A stretch of 64,000 nt of DNA, taken from the NCBI RefSeq assembly GCF_001570405.1, contig NZ_BBYM01000032.1, positions 53,188 through 117,187 on the forward strand. The letters are read 5' to 3'. The position numbers and the translations under genes were made by a program. The stretch is from Microtetraspora niveoalba. GTDB taxonomy: Bacteria > Actinomycetota > Actinomycetes > Streptosporangiales > Streptosporangiaceae. The notes beneath the pieces were generated by a model, which was given only the letters and a program-made list of their open reading frames with translations, searched no databases and was not told the DNA's origin. Below are positions 35,368 to 43,293 of the stretch, one piece after another (within the stretch, counting starts at the first letter, position 1; every line of letters begins with the position of its first letter).

Positions 35368-36815
35368 AGCCGGACACATCCCGAATTGAGGACGGCCAGC
35401 AGGGTCCGCGCCTGCACATTGACGTAGTGGCCGTGCCGGGTCAGTGACGTCAGCTGACCCGGGGTGGCCCACAGATAGCCGGGTGGCGGCTCGGTGGGCG
35501 CCTGGGTCTCGTCCGCCTCGACGAACAGATAGCGGCTCTGGGCGTTGAGGAATCGGCCGCCTTCCTCCGAATGCACCGCCTGGTACCGGATGCGCGACGG
35601 ATCGGCGTTGAGCACCAGGTCGAGGAACGGGGGCAGGTCGTGGCTGGGCAGGTTCCGGTAATTGTCCGGTGTGCACTGGACGGTGGGCCCGAGTTCGACG
35701 GTGTCGAGGAAGCCGCCCTCCACTCGGGCATGTGCCAGCAGGTGCGGCACACCTCCGAAGGAGCGGGTCACGAACGCCGTCACCCCAAGGCCGTGGATCT
35801 CGAACAGCGGCTGGCTCCAGCCGGTGACCTCCCGGTTTCCCGCGGCCACCGAGAGCGCGACGACGCTGAAGTAGCCGCCGCTGTCGTGGTCTATGGATGT
35901 ATCGCTTCTCTTCCATCCAGCCACGTCTTTCAGCGGGATGCGCTCGGCGCGGACTTCGTGGCGGGCGCGTTCTCCGGTGAACCGGGACAGCAGCTGGGTG
36001 TCGGACCACAGCGCACCGGGCTCGTCGTATCGGACCGGCGCACAGGCCAGCACCGTACGGGCGTCCATGTTCACGACATTGTCGGCATGGAGTAGTTCGC
36101 CGATCTGGCCGAGGGTGAGCCAGCAGAAGTCGTCATCATGCGGCACGTCCTCGTCCGTCTTGATGATCATGTTTCTGTTGGACTTGCGGAAGAACCACGA
36201 ACCGTGTTCGGACTGCAGCGAGTCCGCGAGCGTCTGGCGCCGCGCGGAGGGGCGGATGAAGTAGTCGATGTACTTCACGTCCGCACCCTTGTGGGCCCTG
36301 GTGTAGTTGCTACGGGTCGCCTGAACCGTCGGTGACAGTTGAAGCAGGTTGGTGTTTCCCGGCTCCATCTTGGCTTGCATCAGGAAATGCAGGACCCCGT
36401 CGAACTCCTTCGTCAGCAGGCCGAGGATCCCGATTTCGGGCTGCTTGATGATCGGCTGCTGCCACTCCTGGAACGGCCACTCGTCCCGGGTGACGTGGAG
36501 GCCCTCGACGGTGAAGAACCGTCCGCTGCGATGCACCAGATTCCCCGTGTCCGGCGCGAACTCCCAGCCGTCCAGGTCGGCCAACGGAATGCGGTCCACC
36601 CGGAAGCGGTGCGCTCGGCCGCGGCATGCGAGCCAGTCGGCGAAACCGGCAGTCGTCTTCCCCGCGTCCGCGAACGTGATGGACGCGGATCGGGCGAGCC
36701 CTTCGGCGACGGAGCGGTTCTCGCGGCTCAGCAGCGCGATGGCCGTGCCGCCGCGCGCGTCGCGGCGGGCCCTTCCGGCCGGCTCGGCCTCCCCAGGCAG
36801 GACGAGAGCCTTCAT
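35364..36815 (-). CDS. dTDP-4-keto-6-deoxyhexose 2,3-dehydratase
   Basis: A 483-residue protein with the two tandem homologous halves typical of the TylX3/EryBVI/DnmT family. Each half has a W/G-rich FFRVEGLHV-like strand and an LSPTVQATRSNY- or LGPTVQCTPDNY-type motif. It removes the 2-hydroxyl group, committing the pathway to a 2,6-dideoxy sugar. ATG 36815 lies behind GAGGAG; the frame continues upstream without conservation. It is the first gene of the minus-strand sugar operon. Confidence 0.95.
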   Translation of the reverse strand: MKALVLPGEAEPAGRARRDARGGTAIALLSRENRSVAEGLARSASITFADAGKTTAGFADWLACRGRAHRFRVDRIPLADLDGWEFAPDTGNLVHRSGRFFTVEGLHVTRDEWPFQEWQQPIIKQPEIGILGLLTKEFDGVLHFLMQAKMEPGNTNLLQLSPTVQATRSNYTRAHKGADVKYIDYFIRPSARRQTLADSLQSEHGSWFFRKSNRNMIIKTDEDVPHDDDFCWLTLGQIGELLHADNVVNMDARTVLACAPVRYDEPGALWSDTQLLSRFTGERARHEVRAERIPLKDVAGWKRSDTSIDHDSGGYFSVVALSVAAGNREVTGWSQPLFEIHGLGVTAFVTRSFGGVPHLLAHARVEGGFLDTVELGPTVQCTPDNYRNLPSHDLPPFLDLVLNADPSRIRYQAVHSEEGGRFLNAQSRYLFVEADETQAPTEPPPGYLWATPGQLTSLTRHGHYVNVQARTLLAVLNSGCVRL

Positions 36816-37243
36816 GAGAGTCTTCTCCTCACAGCAGCGCGAGTAAATCAGGAGGTTGCGGACCTCCACCAGCCGGTGCCGGCCGACGGATGGCGACTCG
36901 ACGGCGCCCTGGAACGGATCTCAATCCGAATGTCCACATGTGACCGATTCACGTCGAAGGACTCCCCCGCGTCCCCGACCAGGCCGCCCCACCGTCCCGA
37001 TACCGCGCGCTTCACCTATCGGGATCAGGCGATATCGCTTTATGCGAAAGAACCGTCAGACTTCATGGATTTCCCAACAGAAGTCTTTCAATGGCGTTGC
37101 ATCGCCCAGGCTATGTTCCTCCACTATCCCCAACAACCCCAGAGGTGCTTACCGCAAACCCCAGACGCACTTACCGCGAACCCCGGACGTTCCGTAATAG
37201 AGCGATAGCCGACACCTGTGGATCAGGATTTTCAGGCGGCTGC
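36816..37243. other. Intergenic region upstream of the sugar operon
   Basis: 428 bases, partly AT-rich (37020-37200), between the ABC permease stop and the 2,3-dehydratase start, both on the minus strand. It should carry the sugar-operon promoter. A short imperfect direct repeat (gcttaccgcaaacccc / acttaccgcgaacccc, near 37146-37184) is present. No gene is seen. Confidence 0.5.
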
Positions 37244-37993
37244 TCAGCCCGCCAGCTTGCGCAGCGAGCGAACCGACCAGGTCACCGTGAGCACGCACAG
37301 CGCCGTGAAGAGGGCGAAGGCCATGGGGATCGTGCTCGCCCCCAGGTCGCCCCGGAACAGGGACCGTCCAGCCTCCACCGCGTAGTACAGCGGGTTGAAC
37401 TTCGCGACGCTCTGCAGCCATTCGGGGCCCAGCGAGACAGGCAGGAAGAGGCCGGCGATCAGAGTCAGCGGCATGGCCATGAACTGCACGATCTGCGACA
37501 TGGCGTTCTCGTCGCGGATGTTGATGGCCAGGCCGTAGGAAAGGCTGCCTGCCAGCAGGCCGGTCATCGCCATCAGCGCCAGCATGAGCAGCGCCTGAAG
37601 CGCTCCCACCCGCAGTCCCATCGCCATCGATATGGCGATGATGAGAGCGGCCTGGATCACGAGGGCGAGGGCGTCCTTCAGCACCCGGCCGAGAACGATG
37701 GCCGGCCGCCAGATCTGGCTGACGATGAGTCGCTCCAGCACGCCGTTGCGGGTGTCGTTCATGATGCTGAATCCGGCGAACATCGAGCCGAACAGGGCGA
37801 TCATCAGCATCATGCCCGGCGTCAACATGGCCAGGACCGCCGAATCACTGCCGCCCGGCACGGTGCTCCCCAGCAGGGGGGCGAAGAAGACCAGATAGAG
37901 GACCGGCTGCACGATGCCGAAAAGCGGCCAGATGGGGTTGCGCAGCAGTCCGCGTACCTCGTATCCGAGGATGAGCGTGGCGTGCTTGAACAT
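37244..37993 (-). CDS. ABC-2 type transporter permease (DrrB-like)
   Basis: A 249-residue membrane protein with six hydrophobic segments and the ABC-2 layout (an N-terminal amphipathic stretch, then MLTPGMMLMIALFGSMFAG and ALMAMTGLLAGSLSYGL). It pairs with the ATPase encoded 12 bases upstream. DrrAB-type exporters pump glycosylated polyketides such as daunorubicin and give self-resistance. Here the likely cargo is the glycosylated product of cluster B. Confidence 0.94.
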   Translation of the reverse strand: MFKHATLILGYEVRGLLRNPIWPLFGIVQPVLYLVFFAPLLGSTVPGGSDSAVLAMLTPGMMLMIALFGSMFAGFSIMNDTRNGVLERLIVSQIWRPAIVLGRVLKDALALVIQAALIIAISMAMGLRVGALQALLMLALMAMTGLLAGSLSYGLAINIRDENAMSQIVQFMAMPLTLIAGLFLPVSLGPEWLQSVAKFNPLYYAVEAGRSLFRGDLGASTIPMAFALFTALCVLTVTWSVRSLRKLAG

Positions 37994-38005
37994 GTCGGGC
38001 TCCGA

Positions 38006-38980
38006 TCAGGCGGCGTCGCGCAGCGAGCGGCCGGTGTGCTTGAGGAAGACGTCGTCCAGGGTGGCCCGCTCAAGCGTGATCGACTGGATCGCCAGGCCGT
38101 CGCGGTCCAGGGCGCGGAGCACGGACGGCAGACCGCGCTCTCCGTCGTCCAGATAGGCGCGCAGCAGTTCGTCCTCCTGGACGACCTCCCTGACGTACGG
38201 CTCAGCCGTCAGCAGGAGACGGGCCTGTTCCAGCCCCTCGGCCGGCCCGTCCGCCAGCCGCACGGTGACGATGTCGCCCGCGACCTCCTTCTTGAGCGCC
38301 TCCGGAGTGCCCTCGACGACGACCTTTCCGTGGTCCACGATGACGAGCCGGTCGCACAGGGCGTCGGCCTCGTCCAGGTAGTGCGTGGTCAGCAGGACGC
38401 TGGTGCCCTGGTCGCGCAGCTTGCGCACCTCCTCCCAGAGGTTCGCGCGGTTTTGCGGGTCCAGGCCCGTGGTGGGCTCGTCCAGGAAGATCAGCGGAGG
38501 GGCGGTGACCAGCCCGACCGCGATGGCGAAGCGGCGCTTCTGCCCTCCGGACAGGGTCCTGGCCGGGCGGTTGCCGATCTCGGTGAGCGCGAAGGCGGCC
38601 ATCAGCTCCTCGGCGCGCGCCTTGGCCTGCTTCTTCGACATTCCGGCGAGGCGTCCGGCGAGCATCAGGTTCTCGATCGCGGGCGTCATCTCGTCGACGC
38701 CGCCCAGCTGGCCGACGTAGCCGATGCTGGCCCTGACCTTGCCGGCTTCCTTCACGACGTCGTAGCCGTTGACGCGGGCCTGCCCCGCGGTGGGCTGGGT
38801 GAAGGTGGCGAGCATCCGGACCGTGGTGGTCTTGCCCGCGCCGTTCGGGCCGAGCACGGCGAAGACCTCGCCGCGTTCGACCTCCATGTCGATGCCGCGA
38901 ACGGCCTCGATCTCCCGGGCTTTGCCTCTGCCGCGTCCGACGACGAACGTCTTGCGCAGCTCGTGCGCTTCAATGATCAT
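38006..38980 (-). CDS. ABC transporter ATP-binding protein (DrrA-like)
   Basis: A 324-residue ATPase with Walker A GPNGAGKTT, the signature LSGGQKRR, Walker B LIFLDEPTTGLDP and the H-loop TTHYLDEAD. The C-terminal extension of about 80 residues is typical of the DrrA group of drug-export ATPases. It is the upstream partner of the permease, and ATG 38980 follows GGAGAGAC. Both are on the same strand as the thioesterase and LeuA genes. Confidence 0.96.
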   Translation of the reverse strand: MIIEAHELRKTFVVGRGRGKAREIEAVRGIDMEVERGEVFAVLGPNGAGKTTTVRMLATFTQPTAGQARVNGYDVVKEAGKVRASIGYVGQLGGVDEMTPAIENLMLAGRLAGMSKKQAKARAEELMAAFALTEIGNRPARTLSGGQKRRFAIAVGLVTAPPLIFLDEPTTGLDPQNRANLWEEVRKLRDQGTSVLLTTHYLDEADALCDRLVIVDHGKVVVEGTPEALKKEVAGDIVTVRLADGPAEGLEQARLLLTAEPYVREVVQEDELLRAYLDDGERGLPSVLRALDRDGLAIQSITLERATLDDVFLKHTGRSLRDAA

Positions 38981-39067
38981 TTGTCTCTCCTTGGTACGCC
39001 ACGTCGGGCGAGGACGCGGGTCCTCCGCCCCCGCGAGACGGCCGTTGGGAGGCGCGTGGGCCGCTGC

Positions 39068-39841
39068 TCAGACACGGCCGGCAGCGGCTGTCGAGGCGAG
39101 GTGGGACCGGATGTCCATGTTGATCTTGTGGGCGTGGTCGTTGAGGAAGAAGTGGCCGCCGGGGAAGACACGCAGATCGAAGCCGCCCGTGGTGTGGGCG
39201 GACCACGCCCGGGCCTCCTCCAGCGTGGTCTTGGGGTCGTCGTCGCCGGTCAGCGCGATGATCGGGGTACGGACGACGGCACCCGGCTCGCACCGGTAGG
39301 TCTCGATGGCGCGGTAGTCGGCACGGGTCGCCGGAAGCACCATGTGCAGCAGCTCGTCGTCGTCCAGGAGGCTGTCGGCCGTGCCGTTCAGCTTCTTCAG
39401 CTCGGAGATGATCCCCGCGTCGTTGCGCAGGTGCACGTCTTCCGCCCGATGGGTCGAGGGGGCCCGGCGGCCGGAGGCGTACAGAGCCAGGGGCCGCACG
39501 CCCTCGCGCTCCATGCGCAGGGTCACCTCGAAGGCGAGCACGGCGCCCATGCTGTGCCCGAACAGCGCCAGCGGCCGGTCGGTCCAGGGCCGCAGGGCCT
39601 CGTGGACCCGGTCGGCGAGGGTCGCGATGTCCTCCACGAACGGCTCGCCCCTGCGGTCCTGGCGGCCGGGATACTGCACCGCCAGCACCTCCACGGCGGG
39701 CGACAGCGCCCGCGAGACGGGGTGGTAGTAGCTCGCGGAGCCGCCCGCGTGCGGGAGGCAGACGAGGCGGGCCGCGGCGTCCGGCGCGGGGATGAGGCGC
39801 CGGACCCACAGGTCGTCGGCTGAGTTTCCAGAGAACGTCAT
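39068..39841 (-). CDS. Type II thioesterase
   Basis: A 257-residue alpha/beta hydrolase of the external thioesterase family: LPHAGGSASYY near the N-terminus, the nucleophile Ser in GHSMGAVLAFEV, and the late His in GGHFFLNDHA. Such enzymes clear stalled or wrong acyl groups from PKS and NRPS carriers. Two long antisense or shifted frames over this region lack these motifs and were rejected. Start ATG 39841. Confidence 0.95.
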   Translation of the reverse strand: MTFSGNSADDLWVRRLIPAPDAAARLVCLPHAGGSASYYHPVSRALSPAVEVLAVQYPGRQDRRGEPFVEDIATLADRVHEALRPWTDRPLALFGHSMGAVLAFEVTLRMEREGVRPLALYASGRRAPSTHRAEDVHLRNDAGIISELKKLNGTADSLLDDDELLHMVLPATRADYRAIETYRCEPGAVVRTPIIALTGDDDPKTTLEEARAWSAHTTGGFDLRVFPGGHFFLNDHAHKINMDIRSHLASTAAAGRV

Positions 39842-39980
39842 GGTCGTCTTCCTTCGAGAGTCACGGGTCCGGCCTGCGTGATCACGAGGGCAGTTCCCCG
39901 GGGCGCGGCCGGAAGGACGGTCGTGCCGGACGGCCCGGGCGGCCCGGCCTGCGGTGCGGCGCGTTGCGCCTGGTGAAGCG

Positions 39981-41741
39981 TCAGCGGATCACGGCCAGCC
40001 GGCGTCGGCCCTTCGGCGACCTGAGCGGAGCCTCGCACTGCGCATCCGCGGCGGGGTCGAGGGTGATGCTTCCGGCGGCGGCCCGGTCGGCGGCCGCGCT
40101 GACCGCGCGGAGTGCGGCGATCTCGACGTCGTCGGCGAACCCCACGCCCCAGACCGGCGCTCCCGAGGGGACGGAACCGACATGGCACTCGGCGTACACG
40201 GCCACGCGATCGCCGCCGCGTGCCCCCACCCCGGTGCGGTTGACGGTGCGCACGTCCACGCCGCGGGCCGCGAGAGTGGCCCGCAGCGCCTCGACGACGT
40301 CGACGCGGTCGCCGCCGGTGTCGAAGCCCTGGCCGTCGACGTGCAGGTGGGCGATCACCCGCCCGCCGAAGGAGAGCGGCACGGGAAGCCCGCTCGCCCC
40401 GACGTAGGACTGCTCGAACAGCTCGGCGATCCGCTCGGCGGGGATCTCGGTGCCCGTGGCGTCGGAGTGCCGCTGCACCACCCGGGCGAAGTCGATCTGC
40501 AGGTCCCGAGGCAGGTGCAGGCCGTGCTTCGCGCTCAGCACGTAGGCCACGCCCCCCTTGCCCGACTGGCTGTTGACGCGCACGAGCGCCTCGTACGTCC
40601 GCCCGACGTCGGCGGGGTCGACGGGCAGGTACGGGACCTCCCACGGCAGCTCGGACAGATCGGCCCCGGCCTGCGCGGCCGCCAGTTCCAGCGCGTCGAA
40701 CCCCTTCTTGATGGCGTCCTGGTGGGAGCCGGAGAAGGCGGTGTAGACGAGGTCGCCGGCGTAGGGGTGACGGGGATGGACGGGCAGCCCGGTGCACAGC
40801 TCTACGGTGCGCCGGACCGTGTTGAGGTCGGAGAAGTCGATGCCGGGGTCGACACCGTGGCTGAACAGGTTCATGCCCAGCGTCACCAGGTCCACGTTGC
40901 CGGCCCTCTCGCCGTTGCCGAGCAGGCAGCCCTCGATGCGCTGCGCGCCCGCCATCAGCGCCAGCTCGGCCGAGGCGACGCCGGTGCCCCGATCGTTGTG
41001 CGGGTGCACCGACAGGCAGACGTGCTCGCGGCGCGACAGGTTTCGGTCGAGCCATTCGATCTGGTCGGCGAAGACATTGGGGGTGGTCCGCTCGACGGTC
41101 GTCGGGAAGTTCAGGATGACCTCGCGGCCGGGCCCCGGCTGCCAGACGTCCATGACGGCCTCGCAGACCTCCAGGGAGAAGTCCAGCTCGGTGTCGTTGA
41201 ACATCTCCGGGGAGTACTGCAGGCCCAGGTCGCAATCGGCCAGGGCGCCCTCGGCGTGGCCCAGCAGGAGGCGGGTGGCCTGGACCGCGAGGTCCCTGCA
41301 CTCGTCCCTGCCCATCCTGAACACCAGCCGGCGGAACAGCGGCGAGGTGGCGTTGTAGATGTGCACGTTGGCGCGCGCCGCCCCGGCCAGGCTCTTCACG
41401 GTAGCGGTGATCAGGTCCGCGCGGGCCTGGGTGAGCACGGAGATCCGCACGTCGTCGGGGATCCGGTCCCCTTCGATGAGCCGGCGCACGAAGTCGTGGT
41501 CGTCCTGGCTCGCCGCGGGGAAGCCGACCTCGATCTCCTTGTAGCCCATGCGGACGAGCAGGTCGAACATCGCGGCCTTGCGGGCGGGGGACATCGGGCT
41601 GGCGAGCGACTGGTTGCCGTCACGCAGGTCGGTGGACAACCAGCGCGGCGCGTGGGTGACGGCGTTGTCGGGCCAGCGGCGGCCGGGCAGCGGCACGGGT
41701 GCGGGCGCGCGATAGCGACCCAGCGCGTTCGTCTTCTCCAT
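39981..41741 (-). CDS. leuA: 2-isopropylmalate synthase
   Basis: A 586-residue protein, the length of actinobacterial LeuA. The HMGL-like TIM barrel shows STDLRDGNQSLASPM with the metal Asp, HPHNDRGTGVA with the metal His pair, and GNGERAGNVDL. The C-terminal regulatory (LeuA dimer) domain is present, from about residue 440. It condenses 2-oxoisovalerate with acetyl-CoA. ATG 41741 is preferred over the adjoining GTG 41744. It sits within the polyketide genes, away from leuB/C/D, so it may be an extra copy boosting leucine-type 2-oxo acids or branched starter units. A displaced housekeeping copy is also possible. Confidence 0.93.
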   Translation of the reverse strand: MEKTNALGRYRAPAPVPLPGRRWPDNAVTHAPRWLSTDLRDGNQSLASPMSPARKAAMFDLLVRMGYKEIEVGFPAASQDDHDFVRRLIEGDRIPDDVRISVLTQARADLITATVKSLAGAARANVHIYNATSPLFRRLVFRMGRDECRDLAVQATRLLLGHAEGALADCDLGLQYSPEMFNDTELDFSLEVCEAVMDVWQPGPGREVILNFPTTVERTTPNVFADQIEWLDRNLSRREHVCLSVHPHNDRGTGVASAELALMAGAQRIEGCLLGNGERAGNVDLVTLGMNLFSHGVDPGIDFSDLNTVRRTVELCTGLPVHPRHPYAGDLVYTAFSGSHQDAIKKGFDALELAAAQAGADLSELPWEVPYLPVDPADVGRTYEALVRVNSQSGKGGVAYVLSAKHGLHLPRDLQIDFARVVQRHSDATGTEIPAERIAELFEQSYVGASGLPVPLSFGGRVIAHLHVDGQGFDTGGDRVDVVEALRATLAARGVDVRTVNRTGVGARGGDRVAVYAECHVGSVPSGAPVWGVGFADDVEIAALRAVSAAADRAAAGSITLDPAADAQCEAPLRSPKGRRRLAVIR

Positions 41742-41837
41742 CACGATTCTTCCCCTTCCATTTCACCGTCCCGGTTCACCGCCAGGCCCCTCGTTCCCGC
41801 CACACGTCACAACGCCGGAAAAAAACGACACACGCCA

Positions 41838-42176
41838 TCAGTTCGCCGTACCGAAATACGTCGAGTACGAGTAAGGAGAAAGGGTCACCTGGATCTTGTA
41901 TGATTCCGCCTCGTCGAGGACCCGGAACATCACGGCTATTTCCGGATAGGCAGCGCTGATACCCAGGCCGGCGAAATAGTGGTCGCTGTCGAACACGAGG
42001 CGGTACAACCCCCGCTCGAAATTCGCGCCCTGCCATTCCAGAATGTCGCCGTCGCTGTCGGTCTCCGCCGACGCGACGGCCCGCCAGCCCGGGTCCTCCG
42101 CGCGCTCCAGCAGTGCCCGCACTCCGGCAGCCGGCCGGCCGTACATGCTGTCCAGCGCTTGCGCTGTGATCCACAT
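41838..42176 (-). CDS. uraH: 5-hydroxyisourate hydrolase (transthyretin-like)
   Basis: A 112-residue transthyretin-fold protein: WITAQALDSMYGRPAAGVRALLER, GLYRLVF and the C-terminal SPYSYSTYFGTAN. The normal family ending is SPFGYSTYRGS; here the last residues (FGTAN) differ, as does the start (the usual HVLD is read as QALD). The catalytic His near the N-terminus is therefore not obvious, so activity on hydroxyisourate is uncertain. No other uric-acid gene is near. It lies 96 bases upstream of leuA and might have been recruited for a hydrolytic step. Confidence 0.8.
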   Translation of the reverse strand: MWITAQALDSMYGRPAAGVRALLERAEDPGWRAVASAETDSDGDILEWQGANFERGLYRLVFDSDHYFAGLGISAAYPEIAVMFRVLDEAESYKIQVTLSPYSYSTYFGTAN

Positions 42177-42484
42177 CTCCAGGACACCCGTCTCCCCGAC
42201 CCACCGCGCGGGCCGTTTTCAAGAATCGGCAAAGGCGGTGCGGCCAATCGTCGGACAGATTCTTGCCCGCCTGCGAACAGGGTGGCAGCACCCGCTATCG
42301 CGGCGCCTTCGTCCGGCTATTCATGCGAGCGAAAACCGTTTGATGGCAGGACGGAAGCGGGCCGATAGCGGGCGAATGGCACGGTTTTTTACGTTGAAGA
42401 CGCACCAGGGAGGCGCACGGCCGAACGGCCGCCGGCGCGCCGGCCCGAGCCAGTAGCCGAACGCACGAAAACGAGGATCCGATC
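42177..42484. other. Divergent intergenic region
   Basis: 308 bases between the transthyretin-like gene (minus) and the small secreted peptide gene (plus). No domain-bearing frame is seen. It should hold promoters for both directions. Confidence 0.5.
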
Positions 42485-42664
42485 ATGAAGAACACCGCCA
42501 GCAGCCACGTGCTCAAGCTCATCGCCGCCGCCGCGATCGCCCTGGTCGGCACCGCGGCCGGCGCCGCCTTCGCGGCCGCCCCCTCCGCCGCCGACTCCGC
42601 CACGCCGGCGACCTCCCCCTCGCCCAGCCCCACCATCAGCGGGGCCAACACCCCCTGGGGCTGA
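42485..42664 (+). CDS. Small secreted peptide (59 residues)
   Basis: ATG 42485, with GAGGA about eight bases upstream, opens a 59-codon gene. The N-terminus MKNTASSHVLKLIAAAAIAL is a Sec signal peptide (basic, then hydrophobic), with likely cleavage after AFA near residue 30. The mature part is short, Ala/Ser/Thr/Pro-rich and ends SPSPTISGANTPWG. A good terminator follows at 42721-42751, supporting a real single-gene transcript. I do not recognise a family. It lies upstream of the SARP gene, so a signalling or surface role can be imagined but is unproven. Confidence 0.75.
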   Translation: MKNTASSHVLKLIAAAAIALVGTAAGAAFAAAPSAADSATPATSPSPSPTISGANTPWG

Positions 42665-42720
42665 CCCGGCCGGTGCGTCGCGTCCGGGGCCGCGGAATCC
42701 GCCATGCCCGCAATGGAGCA

Positions 42721-42751
42721 GGAGGGTCGGGGTCGTCGCCCGCCCCTCCTT
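42721..42751 (+). terminator. Rho-independent terminator after the secreted-peptide gene
   Basis: A 12-bp stem with one mismatch (42721-42732 with 42740-42751), seven-base loop, followed by TT. It ends the transcript of the small peptide gene and separates it from the SARP gene. Confidence 0.65.
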
Positions 42752-42926
42752 TCACACCGCCGGATGGCGAAACCGGCCGTTCCGTCATGCGTGCCCGGCT
42801 TCGGTGGCCCCGTGGAAGCGGGCGCCGGCTCCGGGACCGCGGGACCCCGGTGACGGCACGGGTTCCTTGTCGCCGCGACCGGAATCAGCGGCCCGCGATT
42901 GTGCTGTGACGTGAAATCAGCTCCAG

Positions 42927-42942
42927 CAGAAAACGTTTTCTG
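42927..42942. promoter_or_regulatory. 16-bp perfect palindrome upstream of the SARP gene
   Basis: CAGAAAACGTTTTCTG is a perfect palindrome within the 629-base gap (42665-43293) that otherwise holds no gene apart from the terminator. The AACGTT centre resembles LacI-family operators. It lies about 350 bases before the SARP start, so it could act on that gene's promoter. Confidence 0.4.
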
Positions 42943-43293
42943 AGTCGCAGGGCGTGTATCGGCCGCCGCCATCCCGGATTTTCACAGAACGTAACGGCGC
43001 ACCGACCCAGCGCGTCCACATGCCCTCTCATCGGCTGAAGCGGCGCGTGCGCGCAAGTCATGCCAGCCCATCATTTCGCCAAAGTGAATACGAAGTTCCG
43101 GCCGCCCGCCCCACCGCCAAATACTCAACCGCATTCCCCGATCGCAGATCCTTCACTGGATCCCGATGCTCTTGCTGAGTAAGATCGCGAAAGTAACCGC
43201 AGAACGCACAAAGTGACTGCGTGCCTAATGGGTCCTCCACGGGGTGTCCGCCATCGTTCGGCATGCACGTGCGCGGTGGGCAGGAGCAGCGGA

